Part shown: positions 41,459-50,230 of the stretch, piece after piece
Position numbering within the stretch: position 1 is the stretch's first letter
Layout: each line of letters opens with the position of its first letter
Assembly (NCBI GenBank): GCA_002439165.1
Contig: DJTE01000048.1
Coordinates: 272,089-336,088 of the forward strand
From: Chryseobacterium indologenes
Lineage (GTDB): Bacteria; Bacteroidota; Bacteroidia; Flavobacteriales; Weeksellaceae
DNA length: 64,000 nucleotides
Direction: 5' to 3'
The notes under the pieces: model-generated
The model's input: the letters and a program-made list of their open reading frames with translations, nothing else
Database searches by the model: none
Told to the model about the DNA's origin: nothing
Program-made: the position numbers and the translations under genes

Positions 41459-42046
41459 ATGTTTTTAGAAAATACAATTAATCATTCCAAACAAAGTGGT
41501 TGGATGGAAGTTATCTGCGGCTCTATGTTTTCCGGAAAAACCGAAGAGCTGATCCGGAGGCTGAGAAGAGCAGAGATGGCGGGACAGAATGTGGAGATTT
41601 TTAAACCCAAGCTGGATACACGGTATTCTGATGAAGATGTTGTTTCTCATAATCAGAATAAAATCCGCAGTACGGCAGTGGAAAATCCCAATGAAATTCT
41701 TCTTCTTGCTTCCAATTGTGATGTAGTAGGAATTGATGAAGCCCAGTTTTTTGATGAAAGTATTGTAGATATTGCCAACGAACTTGCCAACAGCGGAATA
41801 AGAGTAGTGGTTGCCGGGCTTGATATGGATTTTCTGGGACGCCCTTTCGGACCCATGCCTAACCTGATGGCTACCGCCGAATACGTTACAAAAGTGCATG
41901 CTATTTGCAAGAGAACAGGCAACCTGGCCAATTATTCCATGAGGATTTCACAGGGAAATGACCTGGTGGAACTGGGAGAAACAGAGAGTTATGAAGCCGT
42001 AAGCAGAAGGGTTTTTATTGACGAAGTGCTTTCGAAAAGGAAATAA
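41459..42046 (+). CDS. tdk: Thymidine kinase (TK1-like)
   Basis: Phosphorylates thymidine in nucleotide salvage. The P-loop CGSMFSGKTEELIRRL starts at residue 20, the Walker-B-like GIDEAQFFDESI near residue 97 holds the catalytic base, and GLDMDFLGRPFG is the TK1 substrate loop. The C-terminal lasso has YEAVSRRVFIDE. The four zinc cysteines common in type II kinases are not conserved: HAICKRTGN replaces the CxxC pair and SRRVF replaces the CRRCF-type pair. The rest looks intact, so it is probably active without the structural zinc. At 195 residues it is normal length. Confidence 0.93.
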   Translation: MFLENTINHSKQSGWMEVICGSMFSGKTEELIRRLRRAEMAGQNVEIFKPKLDTRYSDEDVVSHNQNKIRSTAVENPNEILLLASNCDVVGIDEAQFFDESIVDIANELANSGIRVVVAGLDMDFLGRPFGPMPNLMATAEYVTKVHAICKRTGNLANYSMRISQGNDLVELGETESYEAVSRRVFIDEVLSKRK

Positions 42047-42241
42047 GCCGGAAAAGGAAAACTGTAAAACCAAAGGGCAACACAGTAAAAAAGAACCATA
42101 CAGCCAAACAAAATATAAAGATAATGAAAAGCAAAAATGCAATTGTGTAGAATCTAAAAATACGGATCTGCTTACATCAGCTGAGTTCTTCCAGATTTTT
42201 GCGGTTTTGTCCTGCTGCAGTTTTGCCTGAACATAAAAGAG

Positions 42242-42248
42242 AAGGAGG
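42242..42248 (+). promoter_or_regulatory. Unusually strong Shine-Dalgarno sequence before murF-alr
   Basis: AAGGAGGT lies five bases before the ATG at 42254. Such perfect sites are rare in Bacteroidota, where leader translation mostly does not use the anti-Shine-Dalgarno sequence. Confidence 0.7.
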
Positions 42249-42253
42249 TATCA

Positions 42254-44701
42254 ATGAACTATACAGTACAACAAATTGCAGCCATTACCAATTCACAGAT
42301 TATTGGTAATAAAAATCTGGTGATAAAAAACATAGCTTTTGACAGCAGAATCATCTATTCAACGAAAAATACGGCATTCATTGCGGTAAATACCCACAAA
42401 AATTCCGGGGAAAAATTTATTGAAGCTGCTATTGACAGAGGCATTGATATCATTATCTCGGAACATCATTATCCGCAGTTTGAAAATGCAACCTGGATTT
42501 TAGTTGAAAATTCTATCGATTTCCTCCAGAAATTAGCTCAATATCATTTTGAAAATTCACCACTGAAATCTATCGGAATTACAGGGAGTAACGGTAAGAC
42601 CATTTTGAAAGAGTGGCTTTACCAGTGTTTATGGAATGAGTTTCCAACTGTAAAAAGCCCGAAAAGTTTCAATTCCCAGATCGGCCTTCCTCTGTCATTG
42701 CTTCAGATCAACCCTTCTCACCAGCTGGGAATTTTTGAAGCAGGCATATCTCATCCTCACGAAATGGAAAAACTGGAAGCTATTTTCCATCCGCAAATCG
42801 GACTGCTTACGCATATCGGAACAGCCCATGCGGCTAATTTTAAATCTGAGGAAGAATTAATTGATGAGAAGCTTATACTTTTCAGACATTCTGAAGTGAT
42901 TATTTACAATGGAGACCATTCATTGGTAGACCAAAAGGTAAAAGATCTGTATTCAGACAGAAAATTAATTTCCTACGGTCTTAAAGAAGACAATCAGGTT
43001 TCCATCAGGGACTATACTTCAAAAGATGAAAAGATTACCGTAAAGTATTTTGATGAAGAAATCTCCTTTCCTGTTCATCAGAGAGATGAGGCAACATTAA
43101 CGAATGCTCTGGCTCTGATAACCGTGCTGAAAGAACTTCATATAGACAACCGGAAGATTATTGAGAAGATCAACTCCTTAAAAGCAGTGGAAATGCGGCT
43201 TGAAGCCATTGAAGGAATCAAAAATAATATTATAATCAATGATTCGTTCAATCTGGATCTTGATTCTCTGAAAACAGCACTCCAGTTTTTAAAAGAGTAT
43301 AAAAAATCTAAAAAAACATTGGTTCTGACGGATATCGTCGGGGTTAATTCCAACTCTAAGGAGCTTTATGAAGAAGTTTCTGAGCTTGTGAATGAGCAGC
43401 AGTTTGATTCCGTATTCCTGATCGGCGATAAAATAACAAAATTCAAAGAACTGTTTAAATCTGAAACCTATACTTTCATCAGCACTCAGGAATTAATTGA
43501 CAGCAAACGTCTTACTGAAATCGATAACCGGATCATCCTGCTGAAAGGAGCCAGAAAATTTGAAATTGAAAAGCTTAAAGATATTCTTGAACTCAGAAAA
43601 CATGATACCGTTCTGGAGATCAATCTGAATGCTGTTCTTCATAATATCAATTATCACAAATCCCTGCTGAAACCGGGAACCAGAATGATGGCAATGGTAA
43701 AAGCCAATGCTTACGGGCTGGGCAGTTATGAAATTTCAGAATTTCTGCAGCATCACCATATCGATTATTTAGGGGTAGCATTTGCCGATGAAGGTGTTGA
43801 ACTCCGCAAAAAGGGAATTACCACCCCTATTATTGTGATGAATCCTGAGCAGCACAGCTATAATACTATTATTGAGTATAATCTGGAACCTGAGATTTAC
43901 AGCTTCAGAGTTCTGGAACTCTTCTATGAGGCCTTACAGAAATCAGGATCTGATAAAAAATATCCGATTCATATCAAACTTGAAACCGGAATGCACAGAC
44001 TTGGTTTTAAAGATTTTGAACTCGATCAGCTGGGTGAAACTTTAAGCAATAAAAATCTGAAAGTTCAGAGTATATTCAGCCATCTTTCTTCTTCAGATAT
44101 GCCTGAGGAAAAAGAATTTACGCTAAAGCAGCTGGATATTTTCGAGAAAAACTCAACCTGTTTAATCGGAAAATTAGGGTATTCCCCTCTTCGCCACATC
44201 CTGAACTCCTCAGGAATAACAAGTTATACCAACCATCAGTACGATATGGTAAGGATAGGAATCGGAATGCTTGGAGAATCACCAGACAGTGAAATACAAA
44301 AACAGCTTCAGTCCGTTGTCAGTTTTAAAACGGTCATTTCTCAGATTTCAATTGTAGAAAACGGAGAATCAGTAGGTTACAGCAGAAGATACAAGCCGGA
44401 TCATGCTGCGAAAATTGCAACGATTCCTGTGGGCTATGCAGACGGTATTCCGAGACTTATCGGAAATCAGGTCGGAAGTTTGGGGGTGAACAAAACCTTA
44501 GCTCCGATCGTAGGAAATATATGCATGGATATGATGATGATCAATGTAGACCATATTCCCAATGTAAAAGAAGGCGATAAAGTTACTATCTTTAATGCTC
44601 AGCCCAGTCTGAAAGAATTTGCAGGATACTGCAAAACGATAACCTATGAAGTACTAACCTCTATTTCGCCCCGGGTGAAACGGATTTATATAAAAGATTA
44701 G
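42254..44701 (+). CDS. murF-alr: Bifunctional MurF ligase / alanine racemase
   Basis: An 815-residue fusion. Residues about 1-450 are UDP-N-acetylmuramoyl-tripeptide--D-alanyl-D-alanine ligase, with the Mur P-loop GITGSNGKTILKEWLY near residue 113, AGISHPHEMEKLE, and HIGTAHAANF. Residues about 455-815 are a PLP-dependent alanine racemase, with the PLP lysine Lys483 in MVKANAYGLGSYE, HIKLETGMHRLGF, and the YSRRYKPDHAAKIATIPVGYADG region. The second half makes D-alanine, and the first attaches D-Ala-D-Ala to the peptidoglycan precursor, so substrate making and use are joined. This fusion is typical of Bacteroidota. A very strong Shine-Dalgarno sequence precedes it. Confidence 0.95.
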   Translation: MNYTVQQIAAITNSQIIGNKNLVIKNIAFDSRIIYSTKNTAFIAVNTHKNSGEKFIEAAIDRGIDIIISEHHYPQFENATWILVENSIDFLQKLAQYHFENSPLKSIGITGSNGKTILKEWLYQCLWNEFPTVKSPKSFNSQIGLPLSLLQINPSHQLGIFEAGISHPHEMEKLEAIFHPQIGLLTHIGTAHAANFKSEEELIDEKLILFRHSEVIIYNGDHSLVDQKVKDLYSDRKLISYGLKEDNQVSIRDYTSKDEKITVKYFDEEISFPVHQRDEATLTNALALITVLKELHIDNRKIIEKINSLKAVEMRLEAIEGIKNNIIINDSFNLDLDSLKTALQFLKEYKKSKKTLVLTDIVGVNSNSKELYEEVSELVNEQQFDSVFLIGDKITKFKELFKSETYTFISTQELIDSKRLTEIDNRIILLKGARKFEIEKLKDILELRKHDTVLEINLNAVLHNINYHKSLLKPGTRMMAMVKANAYGLGSYEISEFLQHHHIDYLGVAFADEGVELRKKGITTPIIVMNPEQHSYNTIIEYNLEPEIYSFRVLELFYEALQKSGSDKKYPIHIKLETGMHRLGFKDFELDQLGETLSNKNLKVQSIFSHLSSSDMPEEKEFTLKQLDIFEKNSTCLIGKLGYSPLRHILNSSGITSYTNHQYDMVRIGIGMLGESPDSEIQKQLQSVVSFKTVISQISIVENGESVGYSRRYKPDHAAKIATIPVGYADGIPRLIGNQVGSLGVNKTLAPIVGNICMDMMMINVDHIPNVKEGDKVTIFNAQPSLKEFAGYCKTITYEVLTSISPRVKRIYIKD

Positions 44702-44703
44702 CT

Positions 44704-46860
44704 ATGAGAAAACTCCTGTTTCTATTTTTCATATTCCCCTTACTGATGATCCAATCCCAGGTAAAAAAGGATCTGGTTATTCCGAAAAATCCCAGGATAG
44801 GACTTTCGCTTGCCGGCGGAGGAGCCAAAGGTTTTTCACATGTCGGAGTACTGAAAGTATTAGATTCGCTGGGAGTGAAAGTAGATTATATTGCCGGAAC
44901 CAGTATGGGTGCCATTGTGGGCGGATTGTACGCCTCAGGGTATTCAGGAAAAGAAATAGAGAAAATTGTCATGGATACCGATTTTTATTCTTTGATTATG
45001 GATCCGAAATCCAGGCAGGAATCTTCTTTTTTCAATAAATCCGTAGACAAATATCTTTTATCCATTCCGTTAAAGAACGGAAAAATATCGCTGCCCTCCT
45101 CCATCAGTACAGGACAGAGAAACGTTTATCTGCTTAAGGAACTATTCAAGAATGTTTCCAATATCGACGACTTTTCAAAACTTCCCATTCCTTTTATGTG
45201 TGTGGCCACCAATCTGGAAAGCGGAAATATGGAGATCTTTGAAAAAGGGGATCTTGTACAGTCCATTATGGCAAGCTCTGCTTTTCCTTCCCTGATGGAT
45301 CCTGTAAAAATCGGAGACAGTATCTATATTGACGGTGCGATGACCGTCAATTATCCCTCGAAGCCGTTAAAGGACAAAGGAATCGATATCGTCATCGGTG
45401 TGGACCTTAACCAGGATCTTTCCAAAAGAGAGGATTTAAGCAGTATTATTTCAATCCTTAACCAGGTTATTGATTTCGGAATCAAAAGAGATACGAAAAG
45501 ACAGTATAAATATACCGACATCAACATCAAACCCAATCTGAAAGGAATGACGGCCACAAGCTATGATGAGAAGAAAAAAATTCTTGACAGCGGCTATGCG
45601 GAAGGGATGAAATATACCGCAGTACTGGACCAGCTTCCGAAACGGCCGTTTGACCGTCTCAGACAGCGCATAAATCCAATATATTCGAACGTTTATAAGA
45701 TTGACAGTATCTCGCTGGAAGGAAGCAGAATTTACGGTAAAAACTACGTTCTGGGTAAAATGGGATTACGTCTCCCCTCTATGCAGACCTATGGAAGTAT
45801 CAACAAAAAAATAGACCGGTTAGTCGCCACCAATAATTACAAGTTCATTACCTACGATATTATACCTGAAAATGATGCCAGCTACCTTAAGCTCTATGTA
45901 ACCGAAGATGATGCCCGTCATTTTCTGAAAGTAGGTCTGCATTATGATGAAGTTTTCAAGACAGGTCTGCTCCTGAATTATTCAGCAAAACGCCTTCTTT
46001 TTAAAAATTCAAATATTTCCCTGGATGTAGTGGTTGGAGATAAACCCAGATACTACCTGAACTATTTTATTGATAACGGATATATTCCGGGTTTCGGAAT
46101 TTATTCTTCCGGAATGAGTTTCGATCTGAAAAATGTAGACAATAATATTGTTGACAAATGGGAATGGTTCAGAAATGAAGCCTTTATACAGTCTGTATGG
46201 AAGGATAAATTTGCGATCGGAGGCGGAATCAGCCATGATTACTTCGGAGCGGAAATAAACGGCCTGAATAAGCGGTATATGCGTTTTCTGAACCCGTATG
46301 TATTCTTAAAAAGCGATACCCAGAACGACAAAGATTTTCCTTCAAGAGGTATTTATATCAATACAGAAGGGAAAGTAGTGGATCTTCTTAAATCTGAAGT
46401 AGAAAAAAGAATTATTCAGATTAAAGCGGATATAAGGCTTAATGTTCCGCTTTCAAAACAGTTTACCTACCGTCTGAATCTGTATGGAGGAATTACCCTC
46501 GGCGATGATCTTCCTGAATTTTACCAGTACAGACTGGGTGGAATTTTTGAACAGAATATGGTTAATTTCAAAAGCTTCGGAGGCTTCTATTTTGCCCAGC
46601 TTAATGCCAATAACGTGATACTGGTTTCCAACGATGTTCAGTTTAAATTCAATAAAAACTATTTTCTGAGCGGAAACTTCAGCTTTGCCAATCTTTCCGA
46701 CGATATAAGTTTTGAAGATGCGGTAAAAGTAAATTTCAGTTCCCTGGGGCTTACTGCCGGGTATAAATCTCCTTTCGGGCAGATTAAAATAAACTTTAGC
46801 CATTCATTAAAAAATAATCAAAAAGGCATATTCAGTGTTATATTAGGACACTGGTTTTAA
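44704..46860 (+). CDS. Patatin-like phospholipase with outer membrane barrel domain
   Basis: The 718-residue protein has a signal peptide (LLFLFFIFPLLMIQSQ) and a patatin domain at about 30-310. It contains the oxyanion motif LAGGGAKGFSHVG, the nucleophile elbow GTSMGA (Ser67) and the catalytic Asp210 in YIDGAMTVN. A POTRA-like segment (about 335-405) is followed by a Bac_surface_Ag/BamA-type barrel that ends in an aromatic Phe (LGHWF), the outer membrane sorting signal. The lipase is therefore outer-membrane anchored and may act on phospholipids. It begins 2 bases after murF-alr, a probable operon. Confidence 0.88.
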   Translation: MRKLLFLFFIFPLLMIQSQVKKDLVIPKNPRIGLSLAGGGAKGFSHVGVLKVLDSLGVKVDYIAGTSMGAIVGGLYASGYSGKEIEKIVMDTDFYSLIMDPKSRQESSFFNKSVDKYLLSIPLKNGKISLPSSISTGQRNVYLLKELFKNVSNIDDFSKLPIPFMCVATNLESGNMEIFEKGDLVQSIMASSAFPSLMDPVKIGDSIYIDGAMTVNYPSKPLKDKGIDIVIGVDLNQDLSKREDLSSIISILNQVIDFGIKRDTKRQYKYTDINIKPNLKGMTATSYDEKKKILDSGYAEGMKYTAVLDQLPKRPFDRLRQRINPIYSNVYKIDSISLEGSRIYGKNYVLGKMGLRLPSMQTYGSINKKIDRLVATNNYKFITYDIIPENDASYLKLYVTEDDARHFLKVGLHYDEVFKTGLLLNYSAKRLLFKNSNISLDVVVGDKPRYYLNYFIDNGYIPGFGIYSSGMSFDLKNVDNNIVDKWEWFRNEAFIQSVWKDKFAIGGGISHDYFGAEINGLNKRYMRFLNPYVFLKSDTQNDKDFPSRGIYINTEGKVVDLLKSEVEKRIIQIKADIRLNVPLSKQFTYRLNLYGGITLGDDLPEFYQYRLGGIFEQNMVNFKSFGGFYFAQLNANNVILVSNDVQFKFNKNYFLSGNFSFANLSDDISFEDAVKVNFSSLGLTAGYKSPFGQIKINFSHSLKNNQKGIFSVILGHWF

Positions 46861-46864
46861 TACA

Positions 46865-47284
46865 ATGATACAATTCTTTTACGAAAACTTACCGGAATCT
46901 GTACCCACAGATTACCAACAATGGCTGGAAGATATTATTCTTTCAGAAGAAAAAAAAACTGGCGAAATCAGCTACATTTTCTGTGATGACGAATACCTGC
47001 TGAAGATTAATCAGGATTATCTTCAGCATGATTATTATACCGATATCATCACTTTTGATTATGTAAAAGGCAAAACAATAAGCGGAGAGATTTTTGTATC
47101 TTTGCAACGCGTTTCGGATAATGCCTCTACTCTTTCCAGAGATTATGAAGATGAATTAAGAAGAGTTCTTGCTCATGGAATTCTGCACCTTGCAGGATAC
47201 AAAGACAAGACTGAAGAAGAGGAAAAAGAGATGCGCAGAAAAGAAGATTTCTATTTGGAGAAATACCATAATGCAAAGGGTTAG
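46865..47284 (+). CDS. ybeY: Endoribonuclease YbeY
   Basis: Processes 16S rRNA 3' ends and takes part in ribosome quality control. The UPF0054 metal motif starts HGILHLAGYKDKTEEEE near residue 101, giving two histidines. The third histidine of the E. coli-type HGxLHLxGYDH motif is replaced (GYKD), so the site probably uses an Asp in its place. The D-H-D...F segment (ISGEIFVSLQRV) and size of 139 residues fit the family. It starts 4 bases after the patatin gene and precedes mnmG. Confidence 0.9.
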   Translation: MIQFFYENLPESVPTDYQQWLEDIILSEEKKTGEISYIFCDDEYLLKINQDYLQHDYYTDIITFDYVKGKTISGEIFVSLQRVSDNASTLSRDYEDELRRVLAHGILHLAGYKDKTEEEEKEMRRKEDFYLEKYHNAKG

Positions 47285-47370
47285 CAATTGAAGAATCACT
47301 TAAATATCAATTCCTAACTCATTCAATTATAAGCACAATAAGAAATCATCTCCAGTGCATTTTCGAAAAA

Positions 47371-47386
47371 TGTTTCACGTGAAACA
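47371..47386. other. parS: parS-like chromosome partition site 1
   Basis: TGTTTCACGTGAAACA is a perfect 16-bp palindrome identical to the consensus parS bound by ParB. It lies in the 147-base gap between ybeY and mnmG, and an identical copy lies after mnmG. Confidence 0.85.
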
Positions 47387-47431
47387 TTCGCAGATTATTA
47401 AATATAAAAGGCTTAAAACAAGCATAATAAA

Positions 47432-49294
47432 ATGATTTCAGAAACATATGATGTAATTGTAGTAGGTGCCGGACATGCAGGTTGCGAGGCAGCAGCAGCG
47501 GCAGCCAATTTAGGTTCAAAGACCCTACTTGTTACCATGAATATGCAGACCATCGGACAGATGAGCTGCAACCCGGCAATGGGTGGAATTGCCAAAGGAC
47601 AGATCGTTCGTGAGATTGATGCGATGGGAGGATACTCCGGGATCGTAGCAGATAAATCTGCCATACAGTTTAAAATGCTGAACCTTTCAAAAGGTCCGGC
47701 CATGTGGTCTCCAAGAACTCAAAATGACAGAATGCTTTTTGCCGAAGAATGGAGACTCGCATTAGAAAACACTCCCAATCTTGATTTCTTTCAGGATATG
47801 GTAAAACAGCTGATTGTAGAAAACAATAAAGTGACCGGAATTGTTACTTCCCTGGGAATTCAGATCAAAGGGAAATCCGTAGTTTTAACCAACGGAACTT
47901 TTCTTAACGGATTGATCCATGTTGGCGATAAACAATTAGGAGGAGGAAGAATGGGAGAACCGAGAGCATTCGGAATCACAGAACAATTGGTAACTTTAGG
48001 TTTCGAAGCAGGAAGAATGAAAACCGGTACTCCTCCGAGAGTAGACGGCAGAAGTCTGGATTATTCTAAAATGGAAGAACAGAAAGGAGATGAAAATCCT
48101 CAAAAATTCAGTTACCTTGATACTCCTAAATTAACAAAACAGTTAAGCTGCCATATCGTTTACACCAACGAAACCGTACATGATATTCTGCGCGAAGGTT
48201 TCGACAGAAGTCCTATGTTCAATGGAACTATCCAAAGTTTAGGGCCAAGATACTGCCCGAGCATTGAAGATAAGATCAACCGTTTTGCAGAAAGAAACAG
48301 ACACCAGCTTTTCGTAGAACCGGAAGGATGGAAAACCGTGGAAATCTACGTGAACGGATTCAGTTCTTCGCTTCCTGAAGATGTACAGATCAAAGCAATG
48401 AAACATATTCCAGGATTTGAAAATGTAAAAGTATTCCGTCCCGGATATGCTATTGAATATGATTACTTCCCTCCTACCCAGCTGAAACATACTTTAGAAA
48501 CCAAACTGATCGACAATTTATATTTTGCCGGGCAGATCAACGGAACCACAGGATATGAAGAAGCAGCAGGACAGGGTTTAATTGCCGGTATCAATGCACA
48601 CAATAAAGTACATGAAAAAGGAGAATTCATTCTCAACAGGGATGAAGCTTATATCGGAGTACTTATCGATGATCTCATTACCAAAGGAACGGAAGAACCG
48701 TACAGAATGTTTACTTCCCGCGCCGAATACAGACTTCTTTTAAGACAGGATAATGCAGATATCCGGTTAACAGAGAAAGCTTTTAATTTAGGTCTTGCCA
48801 AAGAGGACAGATTAAGAAAAGTAGAAGCTAAACTATCTGAAAGTCAACAACTTGAAGAGTTTTTACGCGAAACTTCTTTAAAACCCGGAATCATCAACCC
48901 TATTCTGAAATCTATTGAAAGCAGTCCGGTAGATCAGGCATACAGAGCAGCACAGATTCTTACCAGACCTAATATGACCCTGGAAAAACTGGATGAAATT
49001 GAAAACATCAGAAACTTTTCTTCTCAGTACAGTGATGAAGTAAGAGAACAGGCTGAAATTAATATCAAATACAGAGGCTATATAGAAAAAGAAAAGGAAA
49101 ATGTTGCCAAACTGAACCGTCTTGAAAACATTAAAATCCCTGACGATTTCGATTATTCCAAACTTTCCAGCCTTTCCGCAGAAGCCAAACAGAAAATGAC
49201 CAACGTAAAACCGAAAACAATAGCACAAGCCGGAAGAATAAGTGGTGTTTCTCCTGCAGATATTAATGTTTTACTGGTATACCTGGGTAGATAA
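47432..49294 (+). CDS. mnmG: tRNA uridine 5-carboxymethylaminomethyl modification enzyme MnmG (GidA)
   Basis: FAD-dependent enzyme that, with MnmE, modifies U34 of tRNAs. The FAD-binding VVGAGHAGCEAAAAAANLGS starts at residue 8; SCNPAMGGIAKGQIVREIDA and GPAMWSPRTQNDRMLF are highly conserved; and the C-terminal helical domain ends INVLLVYLGR. The 620-residue length is normal. In many bacteria gidA lies near the replication origin; here two parS sites flank it and candidate DnaA boxes are 4 kb to the right. It acts in the same wobble pathway as MnmA at 16.5 kb. Confidence 0.96.
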   Translation: MISETYDVIVVGAGHAGCEAAAAAANLGSKTLLVTMNMQTIGQMSCNPAMGGIAKGQIVREIDAMGGYSGIVADKSAIQFKMLNLSKGPAMWSPRTQNDRMLFAEEWRLALENTPNLDFFQDMVKQLIVENNKVTGIVTSLGIQIKGKSVVLTNGTFLNGLIHVGDKQLGGGRMGEPRAFGITEQLVTLGFEAGRMKTGTPPRVDGRSLDYSKMEEQKGDENPQKFSYLDTPKLTKQLSCHIVYTNETVHDILREGFDRSPMFNGTIQSLGPRYCPSIEDKINRFAERNRHQLFVEPEGWKTVEIYVNGFSSSLPEDVQIKAMKHIPGFENVKVFRPGYAIEYDYFPPTQLKHTLETKLIDNLYFAGQINGTTGYEEAAGQGLIAGINAHNKVHEKGEFILNRDEAYIGVLIDDLITKGTEEPYRMFTSRAEYRLLLRQDNADIRLTEKAFNLGLAKEDRLRKVEAKLSESQQLEEFLRETSLKPGIINPILKSIESSPVDQAYRAAQILTRPNMTLEKLDEIENIRNFSSQYSDEVREQAEINIKYRGYIEKEKENVAKLNRLENIKIPDDFDYSKLSSLSAEAKQKMTNVKPKTIAQAGRISGVSPADINVLLVYLGR

Positions 49295-49302
49295 ATTCAA
49301 AA

Positions 49303-49318
49303 TGTTTCACGTGAAACA
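49303..49318. other. parS: parS-like chromosome partition site 2
   Basis: Second perfect TGTTTCACGTGAAACA, 9 bases after the mnmG stop. It is followed by a T run, so it might also act in transcription termination, but the exact match to consensus parS and its twin at 47371 favour partition. Confidence 0.85.
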
Positions 49319-49408
49319 TTTTTTAAAAACAATATAAAGTTAAGGTATTTATAAAGGCTATCAATACTTATAAATATCTTAATTTTTATGATAAAAGGAC
49401 AGACACTA

Positions 49409-50230
49409 ATGAAAATAAAAGATCATTTTCTTTCACAGGAAATTTTTGAAATTAAAGAAACTGATACAAAAGGAGTTTTTAAGACCTCCCCTATCCCATC
49501 CAATATTTCCAGATATTATGAAAGTGAAGATTACATTTCTCATCATCAGGATTCGGGAAGCCTGAAAGAAAAACTGTATAAATTTCTTCAGTCTTTTAAT
49601 CTCAATTACAAAAGAAATATCCTTGCAGAAAGAATACCAAAAGGAGCAAAAGTTCTGGATTACGGATGTGGCGCAGGAGAATTTGTAAAATATATAGAAA
49701 ATGATTTTGAAACTTTAGGTTTCGAACCCGATGCAGATGCAAGAAAAGCAGCGGAAGGGAAAATTACCAAAGCAAAAATTCTGGATGACATTCATTTAAT
49801 TGAAGACAAAAGCTTAGATGCAATTACGCTGTGGCATGTTTTTGAGCATATCCAAAATCAGGATGAAATGCTGGATATTTTTCGTGCAAAATTAAAAGAC
49901 AAAGGACTCCTTGTGATTGCCGTTCCCAATCCTACTTCTTACGATGCCCAACATTATAAAGAGTATTGGGCTGCTTATGATGTACCAAGACACATCTATC
50001 ATTTTTCCAAAAACGGAATGGAAAGTCTTATTTCTAAAAATCCAGACTGGAGAATGAGAAAGATCAAACCTTTGATCCTGGACTCTTACTATATCTCCAT
50101 GCTCAGCGAAAAATATAAAAAATCACCGCTTTTCTGGCTAAAAGCAAGTATCTACGGAACTATTTCGAACGTAAAGGCACTTTTTTCGAACGAATATTCC
50201 AGTTTGATATATATTATCGAAAAATATTAG
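49409..50230 (+). CDS. Class I SAM-dependent methyltransferase
   Basis: About 273 residues. Motif I VLDYGCGAGEFVKYI binds SAM near residue 86 of the chosen start; the acidic residue after beta2 is in GFEPDADARK; and ITLWHVFEHI plus GLLVIAVPNP form the later Rossmann strands. This is the UbiG/Methyltransf_23 type. The N-terminus (SRYYESEDYISHHQDS) and the C-terminal part (SLIYIIEKY) resemble methyltransferases associated with surface glycan or small-molecule modification; no substrate can be named. The ATG at 49409 (MKIKDHFLSQEIF) is preferred to one seven codons upstream. A long non-coding stretch follows. Confidence 0.85.
   Translation: MKIKDHFLSQEIFEIKETDTKGVFKTSPIPSNISRYYESEDYISHHQDSGSLKEKLYKFLQSFNLNYKRNILAERIPKGAKVLDYGCGAGEFVKYIENDFETLGFEPDADARKAAEGKITKAKILDDIHLIEDKSLDAITLWHVFEHIQNQDEMLDIFRAKLKDKGLLVIAVPNPTSYDAQHYKEYWAAYDVPRHIYHFSKNGMESLISKNPDWRMRKIKPLILDSYYISMLSEKYKKSPLFWLKASIYGTISNVKALFSNEYSSLIYIIEKY

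Noticed and set aside
42018..42230. 70-codon frame between tdk and murF-alr
   Set aside because: Overlaps the end of tdk, has Lys/Asn/Gln-rich composition typical of A-rich leader DNA and no start signal; more likely the murF-alr leader.
49303..49330. parS copy 2 as an ordinary terminator of mnmG
   Set aside because: The T run makes this possible, but the exact 16-bp match to consensus parS and the identical copy before mnmG are better explained by partition; both roles could coexist.
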